Below, piece by piece: positions 46,563-55,475 of a stretch of 64,000 bases of DNA; positions within the stretch are counted from its first letter, which is position 1, and each line of letters opens with the position of its first letter. The position numbers and the translations under genes are program-made. The notes beneath the pieces are model-generated. The model made no database searches and was not told the origin of the DNA. It saw only the letters and a list, made by a program, of their open reading frames with translations. This DNA is from Castellaniella sp034674885 (GTDB lineage Bacteria; Pseudomonadota; Gammaproteobacteria; Burkholderiales; Burkholderiaceae_B): assembly GCF_034674885.1 (NCBI RefSeq), contig NZ_JAUCDS010000001.1:1-64000 (forward strand). The letters run 5' to 3'.

Positions 46563-49145
46563 ATGCGTCTGCATGCTCGCACGATTCTTGCAATTTTCCG
46601 GCTGGCCCTGGCGTTCTGCCTGGCTCTGGCCGCCGTGCGGGCGCAAGCCCTGACCCTGAAGGTCGGCATCTACGACCAGAAGCCGGACGTGTACATCGGC
46701 GCCAACGGCCGGCCGGCCGGCATCCTGGGCGAATTGCTGAACGAGATCGCGCGCCGCGAAGGCTGGACCCTGCAAACCCAGTCCTGCGCCTGGGAAACCT
46801 GCCTGCAACTGCTGGCCGATCGCCAGATCGATCTGCTGCCCGACGTGTACTACACCCCCGAACGCGCCCAGATATACGGCCTGCACCACGTGCCGGCCCT
46901 GCACAGCTGGTCGCAGATCTACGCCGCGCCCAACAGCGGCCTCCACTCGATCACCGACCTGAAAGGCCATACCGTGGCGGTGCTGGCCGGGTCCACGCAA
47001 CAGGACTACCTGCGCACGACCTTGGACGGCCTGGGCATCCAGGCCCAGATCGTGCCGGTCCAGCAGTTGGAAGAAGGCTTCCAGATGGTCAGCCGCCACC
47101 AGGCGGACGCGGTGGCGGCCGATTTCTACATCGGCGAGCTGACCGCCCGCGATTACAACCTGGCGGTCACAGCCATCGTCTTTCAGCCGACCCAGGCATT
47201 TTTCGCCACCCCGAAAGGCGAATACCCCGAGGTTCTGGCCGCCATCGACCGCTACCTGGGCATCTGGCAGGCAGATCCGAATTCGTTTTATTTCCGCACC
47301 CTGGATCACTGGCGCACACCTCAGTCTCGATCCGTCCTGAGCGACAACGCCGTCTGGATCGTGGCGGGAATGGCAGGTCTGCTGGCCCTGGTTCTCTGCA
47401 TCGTCCTGGGGCTGAAAATCCAGATGAATCGGCAGCGCGAACGCCTGCGATCCAGCGAACGACGGCTGGATGCGATCCTGGACAGCGTCGACGCCATCGT
47501 CAGCATCAAGGACCCCAACGGGCTGTATGTATTCGCCAACCGCAAACTCGAAGAATTCCTGGGAGTCGGACCGGGAGACGCCATCGGCCACCGCGACGCG
47601 GATTTCATCACAGACCCGCAATCTCTGAACTCGATCGAACAAAGCGACCAGACCATCCTCAACACCCGGGAACGCAGCGTCATCCAGCAGACCCTGAAAC
47701 GCCCCGACGACGGCGACGCGCGCACATTGCTGACCATGAAAGCGCCCCTGCACACCCCCGATGGCGGCATCGAGGCCATCTGCGTGGTGGCCACCGACAT
47801 CACCGACCGGCTGTTGGCTGAAAGAACCGCACACCGCCTGACTTACTATGACAGCCTGACCAATCTGCCCAACCGACGCATGGCGCTGGAGCGGTTGGAG
47901 CAAGTCATCGAGCATGCGCAGATTGATCGCGGCTGCGGAGCTTTGCTGCAGATCGATCTGGACAACTTCAAGAGGATCAACGACACCCAAGGCTATCGGG
48001 TCGGGGACCAGGTTCTGGCAGCCATCGCCGAGCGGCTGGCCCACGCGACGCGGGAACGCGACCTGGTCGCCCACACCAGCGCCGACGAATTCGTGGTGTT
48101 GATCGATGGCCTCTCGCCGGAACAGCACGACGCAGCCCGCATCGCAATGCACATCGCCGACAAGCTGCGGCTGGCGATTTCAGGCAACGCCCTGACCATC
48201 CAGGAATCCCCGGTCTTCGTCACCGCCAGCATCGGCCTGACCCTGATCCACGCAGGCAGCCAGACAAGCGACCGCGTCATGCGCGAAGCCGACATGGCCA
48301 CCCAACGCGCCAAGGAACAGGGCGGCAACCAGGCCACGTTCTACGAACAGGAACTGCAGGCCGAAGTCGAACAGCGCCTGTGGCTGGAACGCGATCTGCT
48401 GCAGGCCATCAACACCCCGCAGCTGTCGCTGCACCTGCAACCCCAGTTCGGCCAGGACGGCCGCGTGTCCGGCGGCGAACTGCTGGCCCGCTGGCACCAC
48501 CCCACCCGAGGCGCCATCTCCCCCGCCCTGTTCATTCCGGTGGCCGAGGAATCCGGCCTGATCAATCTGCTGGGAGCCTGGACGCTGGGGGTGGCCTGCG
48601 ACACCTTGCTGACGCTGCAGTCCCTGGGGGAAACCTATCCCTTGTCGATCAACGTCAGTCCCAAGCGGCTGATGGACCCGCAGTTCGTGGACTATGTGCG
48701 CAACATGCTGGAACAAAAGGGCCTGCCGGGCAACCGCCTGATCTTCGAGGTCACCGAGGGCGTCCTGATCCAGGACATCCAGGCGGTCGCCCGGCGCATG
48801 CAGGCCCTGGCTCGGCTGGGCATCCGCTTTTCCATCGACGACTTCGGCACGGGCTACTCCAACCTGGCCTATCTCAAGCGCCTGCCTCTGTACGAGCTGA
48901 AGATCGACAAGAGCCTGATCCAGGACCTGCCGCACGACACCGACGGCATCGCCATCGTGCAGATGATCCTGGCCATGGCCGATCAGCTGAACCTGCGCGT
49001 CGTGGCCGAAGGCGTGGAAACCGAGGACCAGTCCCGTTTCCTGTTCCAGCACGACTGCCACGCCCTGCAGGGCTTCCTGCTGGCCCGACCCATGCCCATA
49101 GACGCCTGGATCAGCATCGTGCGCGAACGCGGCCGGGTCCAGTGA
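46563..49145 (+). CDS. periplasmic-sensor PAS-GGDEF-EAL protein (likely c-di-GMP phosphodiesterase)
   Basis: An 860-residue membrane protein. A signal peptide (about 1-30) is followed by a type II (SBP_bac_3-like) solute-binding domain facing the periplasm (about 32-255), a transmembrane helix near 262-285, PAS (about 300-415), GGDEF (about 420-590) and EAL (about 605-855). The diguanylate cyclase motif is degraded to SADEF (residues 506-510), so synthesis of c-di-GMP is unlikely. The EAL motif reads ELL (E639), keeping the metal-binding Glu. DDFGTGYSNLAYLKRLP and the ELKIDKSLI motif are intact, so c-di-GMP hydrolysis is likely. The ligand may be an amino acid or similar small molecule (inference). 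Confidence 0.92.
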   Translation: MRLHARTILAIFRLALAFCLALAAVRAQALTLKVGIYDQKPDVYIGANGRPAGILGELLNEIARREGWTLQTQSCAWETCLQLLADRQIDLLPDVYYTPERAQIYGLHHVPALHSWSQIYAAPNSGLHSITDLKGHTVAVLAGSTQQDYLRTTLDGLGIQAQIVPVQQLEEGFQMVSRHQADAVAADFYIGELTARDYNLAVTAIVFQPTQAFFATPKGEYPEVLAAIDRYLGIWQADPNSFYFRTLDHWRTPQSRSVLSDNAVWIVAGMAGLLALVLCIVLGLKIQMNRQRERLRSSERRLDAILDSVDAIVSIKDPNGLYVFANRKLEEFLGVGPGDAIGHRDADFITDPQSLNSIEQSDQTILNTRERSVIQQTLKRPDDGDARTLLTMKAPLHTPDGGIEAICVVATDITDRLLAERTAHRLTYYDSLTNLPNRRMALERLEQVIEHAQIDRGCGALLQIDLDNFKRINDTQGYRVGDQVLAAIAERLAHATRERDLVAHTSADEFVVLIDGLSPEQHDAARIAMHIADKLRLAISGNALTIQESPVFVTASIGLTLIHAGSQTSDRVMREADMATQRAKEQGGNQATFYEQELQAEVEQRLWLERDLLQAINTPQLSLHLQPQFGQDGRVSGGELLARWHHPTRGAISPALFIPVAEESGLINLLGAWTLGVACDTLLTLQSLGETYPLSINVSPKRLMDPQFVDYVRNMLEQKGLPGNRLIFEVTEGVLIQDIQAVARRMQALARLGIRFSIDDFGTGYSNLAYLKRLPLYELKIDKSLIQDLPHDTDGIAIVQMILAMADQLNLRVVAEGVETEDQSRFLFQHDCHALQGFLLARPMPIDAWISIVRERGRVQ

Positions 49146-49162
49146 CGTCCCATTCCCAGGAC

Positions 49163-49200
49163 AAAAAAAGGCCCCGCCACAGCATCCTGGGACGGGGCCT
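49163..49200 (-). terminator. intrinsic terminator of the TRAP transporter operon
   Basis: On the minus strand, AGGCCCCG and its complement CGGGGCCT form an 8-bp GC-rich stem followed by a run of seven T. It lies 31 bases after the dctM stop, so it ends the dctP-dctQ-dctM transcript. It also sits just past the GGDEF/EAL gene on the other strand. Confidence 0.85.
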
Positions 49201-49230
49201 GCAGCCGGCGCGAGCCGGCACGCAACAGTC

Positions 49231-50967
49231 CTACTTGAACATATTGTTGTAGTCCTGATCTGACGGAGCTGACGGCGTCGCGTCGGACGGCGCGCCATCC
49301 GATCCTGCATCGCCGCCGCCATAGGCACCGTAGCCCCCGCCGCCATAGCCACCAAAGTTGCCGGCGTCGATCTTGATGTCCTCGACATTGATCTGGGGCC
49401 GATCCGCCTTGTAGTGCGTCACCATGCCCGGGAACGCCAGCACAGCCACCACCATGACGATCTGGATGATGATGAACGGCAACGAACCCCAGTAGATCTG
49501 GCCTGTCGTGACCTTGGCGATCAGCTTGCCTGTGACCTTGTCCTTGTAGTCATCCTTGGGCGCCACGGACCTGAGATAGAACAGGGCGAAGCCAAACGGC
49601 GGATGCATGAAGGACGTCTGCATGTTGACTGCCAGCAGGACCCCCAGCCAGATCAGGTCGATGCCCATCTTGTCGGCTACCGGCCCGATCAGGGGCACGA
49701 TGATGAAGGCCAGTTCGAAGAAGTCCAGGAAGAAGGCCAGGCCGAACGTCAACAGGCTGACGACGATCAGGAAGCCCATCTGGCCGCCCGGCAGGCCGAT
49801 CAACAGCTGTTCCACCCACAGATCGCCATTGACGCCCCGGAAGGTCAGGCTGAACACCGACGAGCCGATCAGGATGAACACCACGAAGCAGGTCAGGGTG
49901 GTGGTGGTATCCATGGCCTGACGCAGCAGCTTCAGGTTCAGGCGGCGTTTGATGACCGCCATGATCAAGGCGCCGACCGCCCCCATGGCACCGCCTTCGG
50001 TGGGCGTGGCCACGCCGATGAAGATCGTGCCCAGCACCAGGAAGATCAGCGCCAGCGGCGGAATCATGACGAAGGTGACGCGCTCGGCGATCTTCGACAG
50101 CAGCCCCAGGCGCAGGACCTTGTTCAGGACGGCCATGACGAAGGCCGCTGCGCCCCACAGCAGAATGCTGGTGACGATCAGCTCGTCCACGTGGGCCTGG
50201 TCATCCAGGAGCAGCTCAACCCCGCCCACCGCGATGGCGACGGACAGGGCCATCAGCACCAGCAAGGACGGCACGCCGTGCCCGCCATTGGGCTCGATGA
50301 ACGTGCGGGCCTCCGGCGGAATGGCAGGCGCTGCCTTGGGACGGAACAGGGCCACGGCCACCACATACAGGATGTACAGGGCCGTCAGGGCGAAGCCCGG
50401 CAGGAACGCGCCCTTGTACATGTCGCCGATGGACCGCCCCAACTGGTCGGCCAGCACGATCAGCACCAGCGACGGCGGAATGATTTGCGACAAGGTGCCA
50501 GATGCCGCGATCACACCCGTCGCCAGGCGGCGGTCGTAGCCGTAGCGCAGCATGATGGGCAGCGAGATCAGCCCCATGGAAATCACCGAGGCCGACACCA
50601 CGCCGGTGGTCGCGGCCAGCATGGCCCCCACCAGGATGACGGCAATCGCCAGGCCGCCGCGCAGCGGCCCGAACAGTTGACCGACGGTCTCCAGCAGGTC
50701 CTCGGCCATGCCGGAACGTTCCAGGATCAGCCCCATGAAGGTGAAGAACGGCACCGCCAGCAGGGACTCATTGGACATGACCCCGAACACCCGCTGCGGC
50801 AAGGCCTGGAACAAGGCTGGCGACAGCAGACCCAGATCGATGCCGATCAGGCCGAATAGGATGCCGTTGGCCGCCAGCGAGAAGGCGACCGGAAAACCCA
50901 GCAACAGCAGGATGACCAACATGCCGAACATGATCGGCGCCATATAGGCAAGCAATAAGGCTTCCAT
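49231..50967 (-). CDS. TRAP transporter large permease (DctM family)
   Basis: A 578-residue permease with about 13-14 hydrophobic segments. It belongs to the long DctM subgroup (canonical DctM is about 425 residues) found with TakP-like binding proteins. Extra sequence lies in a middle loop (about 210-260) and at the C-terminus. The last 40 or so residues are rich in Gly, Tyr, Ser and Asp (GGYGGGGYGAYGGGD), an odd low-complexity cytoplasmic or periplasmic tail. The start is two bases after the dctQ stop. It uses ion gradients, with DctQ, to import a ligand delivered by DctP, probably an organic acid. Confidence 0.92.
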   Translation of the reverse strand: MEALLLAYMAPIMFGMLVILLLLGFPVAFSLAANGILFGLIGIDLGLLSPALFQALPQRVFGVMSNESLLAVPFFTFMGLILERSGMAEDLLETVGQLFGPLRGGLAIAVILVGAMLAATTGVVSASVISMGLISLPIMLRYGYDRRLATGVIAASGTLSQIIPPSLVLIVLADQLGRSIGDMYKGAFLPGFALTALYILYVVAVALFRPKAAPAIPPEARTFIEPNGGHGVPSLLVLMALSVAIAVGGVELLLDDQAHVDELIVTSILLWGAAAFVMAVLNKVLRLGLLSKIAERVTFVMIPPLALIFLVLGTIFIGVATPTEGGAMGAVGALIMAVIKRRLNLKLLRQAMDTTTTLTCFVVFILIGSSVFSLTFRGVNGDLWVEQLLIGLPGGQMGFLIVVSLLTFGLAFFLDFFELAFIIVPLIGPVADKMGIDLIWLGVLLAVNMQTSFMHPPFGFALFYLRSVAPKDDYKDKVTGKLIAKVTTGQIYWGSLPFIIIQIVMVVAVLAFPGMVTHYKADRPQINVEDIKIDAGNFGGYGGGGYGAYGGGDAGSDGAPSDATPSAPSDQDYNNMFK

Positions 50968-50969
50968 GA

Positions 50970-51581
50970 TCAGCGCTCCCCGTGCGAGGCGGCCTCGCGC
51001 TGTTCGGCTTCCCGGGCGATCTCATCGGCCAGTTCTTCTTCTGCCGATTTGCCGACATGCGTGTCCCGGGGATCCGGGCACCGTCCGGCCAGGCAGCCGA
51101 TGCATTTGATCAAATGCGACAGGCCCGCCGCCACCAGCAGCGCGAAACCAATGGGAATCAGGATCTTCGCCGGCCAGCGGACCAAGCCCCCGGCATTGGA
51201 GGACTGTTCCAGGTTCACGAAGGAGTCCATGAAGAAGGGCCAGGACAGCCACATGATCAGGCCGGCCATGGGCAGCAGGAAGAACAGGACCCCGAAGATC
51301 TCGATCAAGAGCTGTGTCCGACGAGAGAAGTGGGACGCCAGCACGTCGACGCGGACGTGCTCGTTTTTCAGCAGGGTATAGCCGGCGGCCAGCAGAAAGA
51401 CGCCGCCAAACAGATACCACTGCAATTCAAGCCAGGCATTGGAACTGAGGTTGAAGACCTTGCGGACCGTCGCGTTGGTGGCGCTGACGAGCACGGCAAG
51501 CAGGATCAACCAAGTCACCGCCTGGCCCACGCGGCGATTGACGGCGTCAATCACCCGTGAGAGGGCTAGGAGTGCATTCAT
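50970..51581 (-). CDS. TRAP transporter small permease (DctQ family)
   Basis: A 203-residue protein with four transmembrane helices (about residues 15-35, 50-70, 90-112, 130-155) and a charged Glu/Arg/Ala-rich C-terminal tail. DctQ proteins pair with the large permease. The ATG at 51581 (MNALLAL) is preferred over an upstream TTG that would add four residues; neither has a strong Shine-Dalgarno. A strong hairpin lies upstream of it in the transcript, after dctP. Confidence 0.9.
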   Translation of the reverse strand: MNALLALSRVIDAVNRRVGQAVTWLILLAVLVSATNATVRKVFNLSSNAWLELQWYLFGGVFLLAAGYTLLKNEHVRVDVLASHFSRRTQLLIEIFGVLFFLLPMAGLIMWLSWPFFMDSFVNLEQSSNAGGLVRWPAKILIPIGFALLVAAGLSHLIKCIGCLAGRCPDPRDTHVGKSAEEELADEIAREAEQREAASHGER

Positions 51582-51624
51582 GGAGAAAACCAATCAAAAA
51601 ATGAGAGAGCCCCGGACACGCAGA

Positions 51625-51644
51625 AGCCCCCGCAAGCGGGGGCT
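51625..51644. other. 9-bp GC-rich stem-loop between dctP and dctQ
   Basis: AGCCCCCGC and GCGGGGGCT pair perfectly with only AA between, so the natural loop is probably GCAAGC-sized. It lies 60 bases after the dctP stop on the transcribed strand. A T-rich patch follows only about 25-40 bases later, so it may be a leaky terminator or an mRNA stabiliser giving more DctP than permease. Confidence 0.6.
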
Positions 51645-51703
51645 GATGCACGAACCGGCAGCATGGGCCGGCCGAAAGCGGCCGGCACAGGACGCGCAAG
51701 CGA

Positions 51704-52792
51704 TTACTTCGCTGCCGTGGCCATGTACTGGTCGAAGCTGCCTTCGGCAATCCGGAACCAGGGGATTTCATGGTCGCGGAAGGCCATGTAGGAGTCGTGG
51801 ATCTTCTTGAAGTTGGGATCCTTGGCCGAGAGTTCGGCGTAGGTTTCCTGGGCCGCCTTGTAGCAGGCATCCATGACGGGTTTCGGGAAGGCGCGCAGCT
51901 TGGCGCCTTCGCCGATCAGGCGCTTCAGGGCATTGGGATTTTCGGCATCGAAGGTGGCGGTCATGGTATTGGTCGCCAGGGCAGAAGCCTGGTCCAGCAC
52001 GGCCTGGTAGTGTTTCGGCAGGGCTTCGTATTTGTCCTTGTTGACGTACAGGGACACCTGCAGCGTGCCTTCCCACCAGCCCGGGAAGTAGTAGTACGGA
52101 GCCACCCGATGGAAGCCCATCTTTTCATCGTCGTAGGGGCCGATCCATTCGGCGGCGTCGATGGTGCCCTTTTCCAGGGACGGGTAGATGTCGCCGCCCG
52201 CAATCTGCTGCGGCACGACGCCCAGCTTCATCAGCACCGCACCGGCGAAAGCGGAGGCGCGGAACTTCAGGCCCTTGAGGTCTTCGACGGTCTTGATTTC
52301 CTTACGGAACCAGCCACCCATCTGGGTGCCCGTGTAGCCGCAAGGGAAGTTGACGATGTTGAACTTCGCGTACATGTCGCGCAGGACCTTCAGGCCGCCG
52401 CCATGGAGCACCCAGGCATTCATCTGGCGCGTATTCAGCCCGAACGGCACAGCGCTGTCGAAACACAGTGCAGGGTCCTTGCCGTAGTAGTAGTAGGACG
52501 CAGTATGGCCGCATTCGACGGTGCCGTTTTGCACGCCATCGAGCACGCCCAGCGCCGGCAGGATTTCACCCCCCGGGAAGGCTCGGATCTGAAATTTTCC
52601 GCCGGTGGCCTCGGAGACGAACTTCGCGACGTTTTCACCGCCGGAATAGATCGCATCCGCGCTGCGCGGGAAACTGGAAGCCAGGCGCCACTGGAGTGCG
52701 GGCGCATCCTGGGCGAAGACGGGAGCGGCGAGAGTGGTGCCGCCGGCGGCCACGCCAAAGGCGGCCTTCTTGAGGAAGGAACGACGTTGCAT
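51704..52792 (-). CDS. TRAP transporter substrate-binding protein (DctP/TakP-like)
   Basis: A 362-residue periplasmic protein with a twin-arginine-type signal (RRSFLKKAAFG at residues 3-13, hydrophobic core after it, cleavage near VFAQD), suggesting Tat export of a folded form. The mature part is a DctP fold of the TakP subgroup, with the LASSFPRSADAIYSGG start and the conserved arginine in GGWFRKEI that binds carboxylates in this family. The ligand is probably a keto or hydroxy acid (inference). It is the first gene of the TRAP operon and is preceded by a dyad and candidate promoter. Confidence 0.92.
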   Translation of the reverse strand: MQRRSFLKKAAFGVAAGGTTLAAPVFAQDAPALQWRLASSFPRSADAIYSGGENVAKFVSEATGGKFQIRAFPGGEILPALGVLDGVQNGTVECGHTASYYYYGKDPALCFDSAVPFGLNTRQMNAWVLHGGGLKVLRDMYAKFNIVNFPCGYTGTQMGGWFRKEIKTVEDLKGLKFRASAFAGAVLMKLGVVPQQIAGGDIYPSLEKGTIDAAEWIGPYDDEKMGFHRVAPYYYFPGWWEGTLQVSLYVNKDKYEALPKHYQAVLDQASALATNTMTATFDAENPNALKRLIGEGAKLRAFPKPVMDACYKAAQETYAELSAKDPNFKKIHDSYMAFRDHEIPWFRIAEGSFDQYMATAAK

Positions 52793-52836
52793 GAGAGAGA
52801 GCCCCTATGAGTTGATGGTAAACCCGGATTTTTGTA

Positions 52837-52851
52837 CTGTTTTGTAAACAG
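52837..52851. promoter_or_regulatory. operator-like dyad in the dctP leader
   Basis: CTGTTT-TGT-AAACAG is a perfect 6-bp inverted repeat 45-59 bases before the dctP start. Upstream on the minus strand, TTGCGC and GATAAT separated by 18 bases form a plausible promoter, so the dyad would lie just downstream of the transcript start, a place suited to a repressor (inference). No regulator gene is adjacent to the TRAP operon. Confidence 0.35.
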
Positions 52852-53052
52852 CGAGAGCGCGCGAATTATCCCTCGGACATAACCAGCGGCGCAATCAGTA
52901 ATAACGCTTACTGGGCTCTGAAACCGAATCTGCCACTCCCGCCCGCCCAAGCCGCGCAAGCCGCAATTTCCTTGCGTATCGCCGGCTTGGCGTGCCACGG
53001 AGCGAATGTCCGTGTGCGACAATGCTCTATTGCGCTTTTGACGTTTCTTCGC

Positions 53053-54246
53053 GTGCCTGCATCTCCAGAAACCTTCAGTCTGCGCCGAATCGCCCTGCCG
53101 GCTTTCGGTCCGTCCCTGCTGTTCGGCATGGGCGAAGGAGCCATCTTCCCGGTGCTCGCCCTGAGCGCGCGCGAACTGGGCGCCAGTTCGGCCGGCGCGG
53201 GCCTGATCGTCGCTCTGGTGGGCATCGGATCGCTTCTGGCCAACCTGCCGGCAGCGGCCCTGGCGACCCGCTACGGCGAACGCCGGGCCATGGTCGGGGC
53301 GGCGGCATTCAGCCTGCTGGGCCTGATCCTGTGCCTGCTGGCGTCCAACCCCTGGCTCCTGGGCGTGGGGGTCTTCATGATCGGCCTGGCCAGCGCTGTC
53401 TTCCTGCTGGCCCGCCAGACCTTCCTGATCGAAGCCGTCCCCCTGCACATGCGCGCCCGCGCCATGTCCACGCTGGGAGGCACCATGCGCATCGGCATGT
53501 TCATCGGCCCGTTCGCCGGAGCAGGCTTCATCCATCTGATGGGCTTGCAGGGCGCCTACTGGCTGGCTGCGCTGGCCATGCTGGGCGCCGGCGCCGTATC
53601 GCTGGCCGTACCCGATCTGGAGCCCCGCGAGACCACCGGCGCCACTGCGGCAGCCCCCCGAGTCAGCATGATGGCGATGATGCGCCGCCACATCCGGGTG
53701 CTGCTGACGCTGGGCGTGGCCACGGCGCTGGTGTCGGCTCTGCGGGCCTGCCGCCAGATCGTCATCCCGCTGTGGGCCGACCACATCGGCCTGGACGCCA
53801 CGACCACGGCCCTGATCTACGGCCTGATGGGTGGCGTGGACATGCTGCTGTTCTACCCCGCCGGCAAGGTCATGGACCAGCATGGGCGGCTGTGGGTGGC
53901 CATGCCCTGCATGCTGATCATGGGCCTGAGCCTGCTGGCCATGCCCTGGACGACTGGATTCGCCAGCCTGCTGACGGTCTGCATCGTCCTGGGATTCGGC
54001 AACGGCATCGGTTCGGGCATCATCATGACCATCGGCGCCGACGCTTCGCCCCGTGAAGGCCGTACGGTTTTCCTGGGCCTCTGGCGCCAGATCACCGATC
54101 TGGGCGGCAGCGGCGGGCCCCTGCTGCTGTCAGGGCTCACTGCCGTGGCATCCCTGGCGACCGGCATCATGGCCATCGGCGGCATCGGCCTGGCCGCCGC
54201 CTGGATGTTCTGGCGCTGGCTGCCGCGCGGCAAGGTCATCCGATGA
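53053..54246 (+). CDS. MFS transporter
   Basis: A protein of about 397 residues with 12 predicted transmembrane helices. The loop 2-3 motif is ATRYGERRAMVG, matching the MFS pattern G-x-x-x-D/E-R-x-G-R-R, and a GGxxDMLLFYPAGKVMDQHGR repeat appears in the second half. The start is uncertain: GTG 53053 is used because sequence before it (from a TTG at 52972) does not look like MFS protein. The substrate is unknown. Its stop overlaps the ATG of a second MFS gene. Confidence 0.85.
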   Translation: MPASPETFSLRRIALPAFGPSLLFGMGEGAIFPVLALSARELGASSAGAGLIVALVGIGSLLANLPAAALATRYGERRAMVGAAAFSLLGLILCLLASNPWLLGVGVFMIGLASAVFLLARQTFLIEAVPLHMRARAMSTLGGTMRIGMFIGPFAGAGFIHLMGLQGAYWLAALAMLGAGAVSLAVPDLEPRETTGATAAAPRVSMMAMMRRHIRVLLTLGVATALVSALRACRQIVIPLWADHIGLDATTTALIYGLMGGVDMLLFYPAGKVMDQHGRLWVAMPCMLIMGLSLLAMPWTTGFASLLTVCIVLGFGNGIGSGIIMTIGADASPREGRTVFLGLWRQITDLGGSGGPLLLSGLTAVASLATGIMAIGGIGLAAAWMFWRWLPRGKVIR

Positions 54247-55472
54247 CGGCGTCCCAGCTTCCTGCCGATGACGCCAACACACAGCCCGCAACCCACGGCA
54301 TGCGGGCCGCTCTGTTCCTGGTCCTGGTCGGCATCTGTGCCGCTCTGCACATCTGGAAGCTGCCCCCCGCCCTGCCGCAACTGCAGGCGCAATTCCAGCT
54401 GAGCCTGGTGCAATCGGGCTTTCTGCTGTCCGTCGTACAGATGGGCGGCATGGCGCTGGGCCTGCTGATCGGCCTGGTGGCCGAGCGCATCGGCCTACGC
54501 CGCTGCATCCTGATCGGACTGGCCACGCTGGCGATCGCATCCGCCCTGGGGGCCTGGCTGGATTCCGCCACCGCCGTGCTGCTGTGCCGGGCGATCGAGG
54601 GCTGCGGCTTTCTGATGGTCGCCATGCCGGTGCCCTCTCTGATCCGCCGCCTGGTCCCCCCCGCAAGCCTCAGCCGCATCATGGGGCTGTGGGGCTGCTA
54701 CATGCCGCTGGGCACCGTCATCATCCTGCTGTCAGGGTCGTGGATCCTGAGCCTGGGAGATTGGCGATTGTTATGGCTGCTGCTGGCCGTCCTGACGCTG
54801 GCCTGCCTGCTGCTGACACTGTCGATCGTGCCCCCGGACCCGGCACGCGGCAATCAGCCCCACCCGGCCGCAATGACGCTGGTGGCCGCAACCCTGCGAT
54901 CGCAGAATGTCTGGCTGGTCGCCCTGACATTCGGCGCCTACGCCAGCCAGTGGATCGCCGTCATCGGCTTCCTGCCGACGATCTACATCACGGCAGGCAT
55001 CACCGGCACCACGGCGGGCCTGCTGACCGCCATCGTCGCCGGGGTCAATGCCATCGGCAACCTCGCGGCCGGCCGCCTGCTGCATCGGGGCGTGCGCGCC
55101 TGGCATCTGCTGGTGCTGGGCCTGGGCACCATGATCCTGTGTTCCTACGCCGCCTTCGGCGCGCAACTGCCCGCCACGGCGCAATTCCTGGCCGTGCTGA
55201 CCTTTTCCATGGTGGGTGGCCTGGTACCGGCCACCCTGTTCGTGCTGGGCCTGACCCTGGCGCCCAGCCCCCAGACCACATCGGTCACCATCGGCTGGAT
55301 GCAACAGTGTTCGGCCCTGGGGCAGTTCGTGGGGCCACCGTTGGTGGCCTGGGTCGTCAACCAGGCAGGTGGCGACTGGCAATGGACCTGGGTTGCGACC
55401 AGCGCCCTGGCGCTGGCCGGGATCGGCCTGGCGATTCAGATCGGCCGGCGGACACGCGGCGAACGGATCTGA
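54243..55472 (+). CDS. MFS transporter (CynX/NimT-like)
   Basis: A 409-residue protein with 12 predicted transmembrane helices and a 15-residue polar N-terminus. The loop 2-3 motif is LVAERIGLRRCILIG, and the RAIEGCGFLMVAMPVPSLIRR helix is typical of CynX/NimT-type anion or drug carriers. Four-base overlap (ATGA) with the preceding MFS gene shows joint translation. The two proteins are only distantly alike, so this is not a recent duplication. Substrates are unknown. Confidence 0.87.
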   Translation: MTASQLPADDANTQPATHGMRAALFLVLVGICAALHIWKLPPALPQLQAQFQLSLVQSGFLLSVVQMGGMALGLLIGLVAERIGLRRCILIGLATLAIASALGAWLDSATAVLLCRAIEGCGFLMVAMPVPSLIRRLVPPASLSRIMGLWGCYMPLGTVIILLSGSWILSLGDWRLLWLLLAVLTLACLLLTLSIVPPDPARGNQPHPAAMTLVAATLRSQNVWLVALTFGAYASQWIAVIGFLPTIYITAGITGTTAGLLTAIVAGVNAIGNLAAGRLLHRGVRAWHLLVLGLGTMILCSYAAFGAQLPATAQFLAVLTFSMVGGLVPATLFVLGLTLAPSPQTTSVTIGWMQQCSALGQFVGPPLVAWVVNQAGGDWQWTWVATSALALAGIGLAIQIGRRTRGERI

Positions 55473-55475
55473 ACC

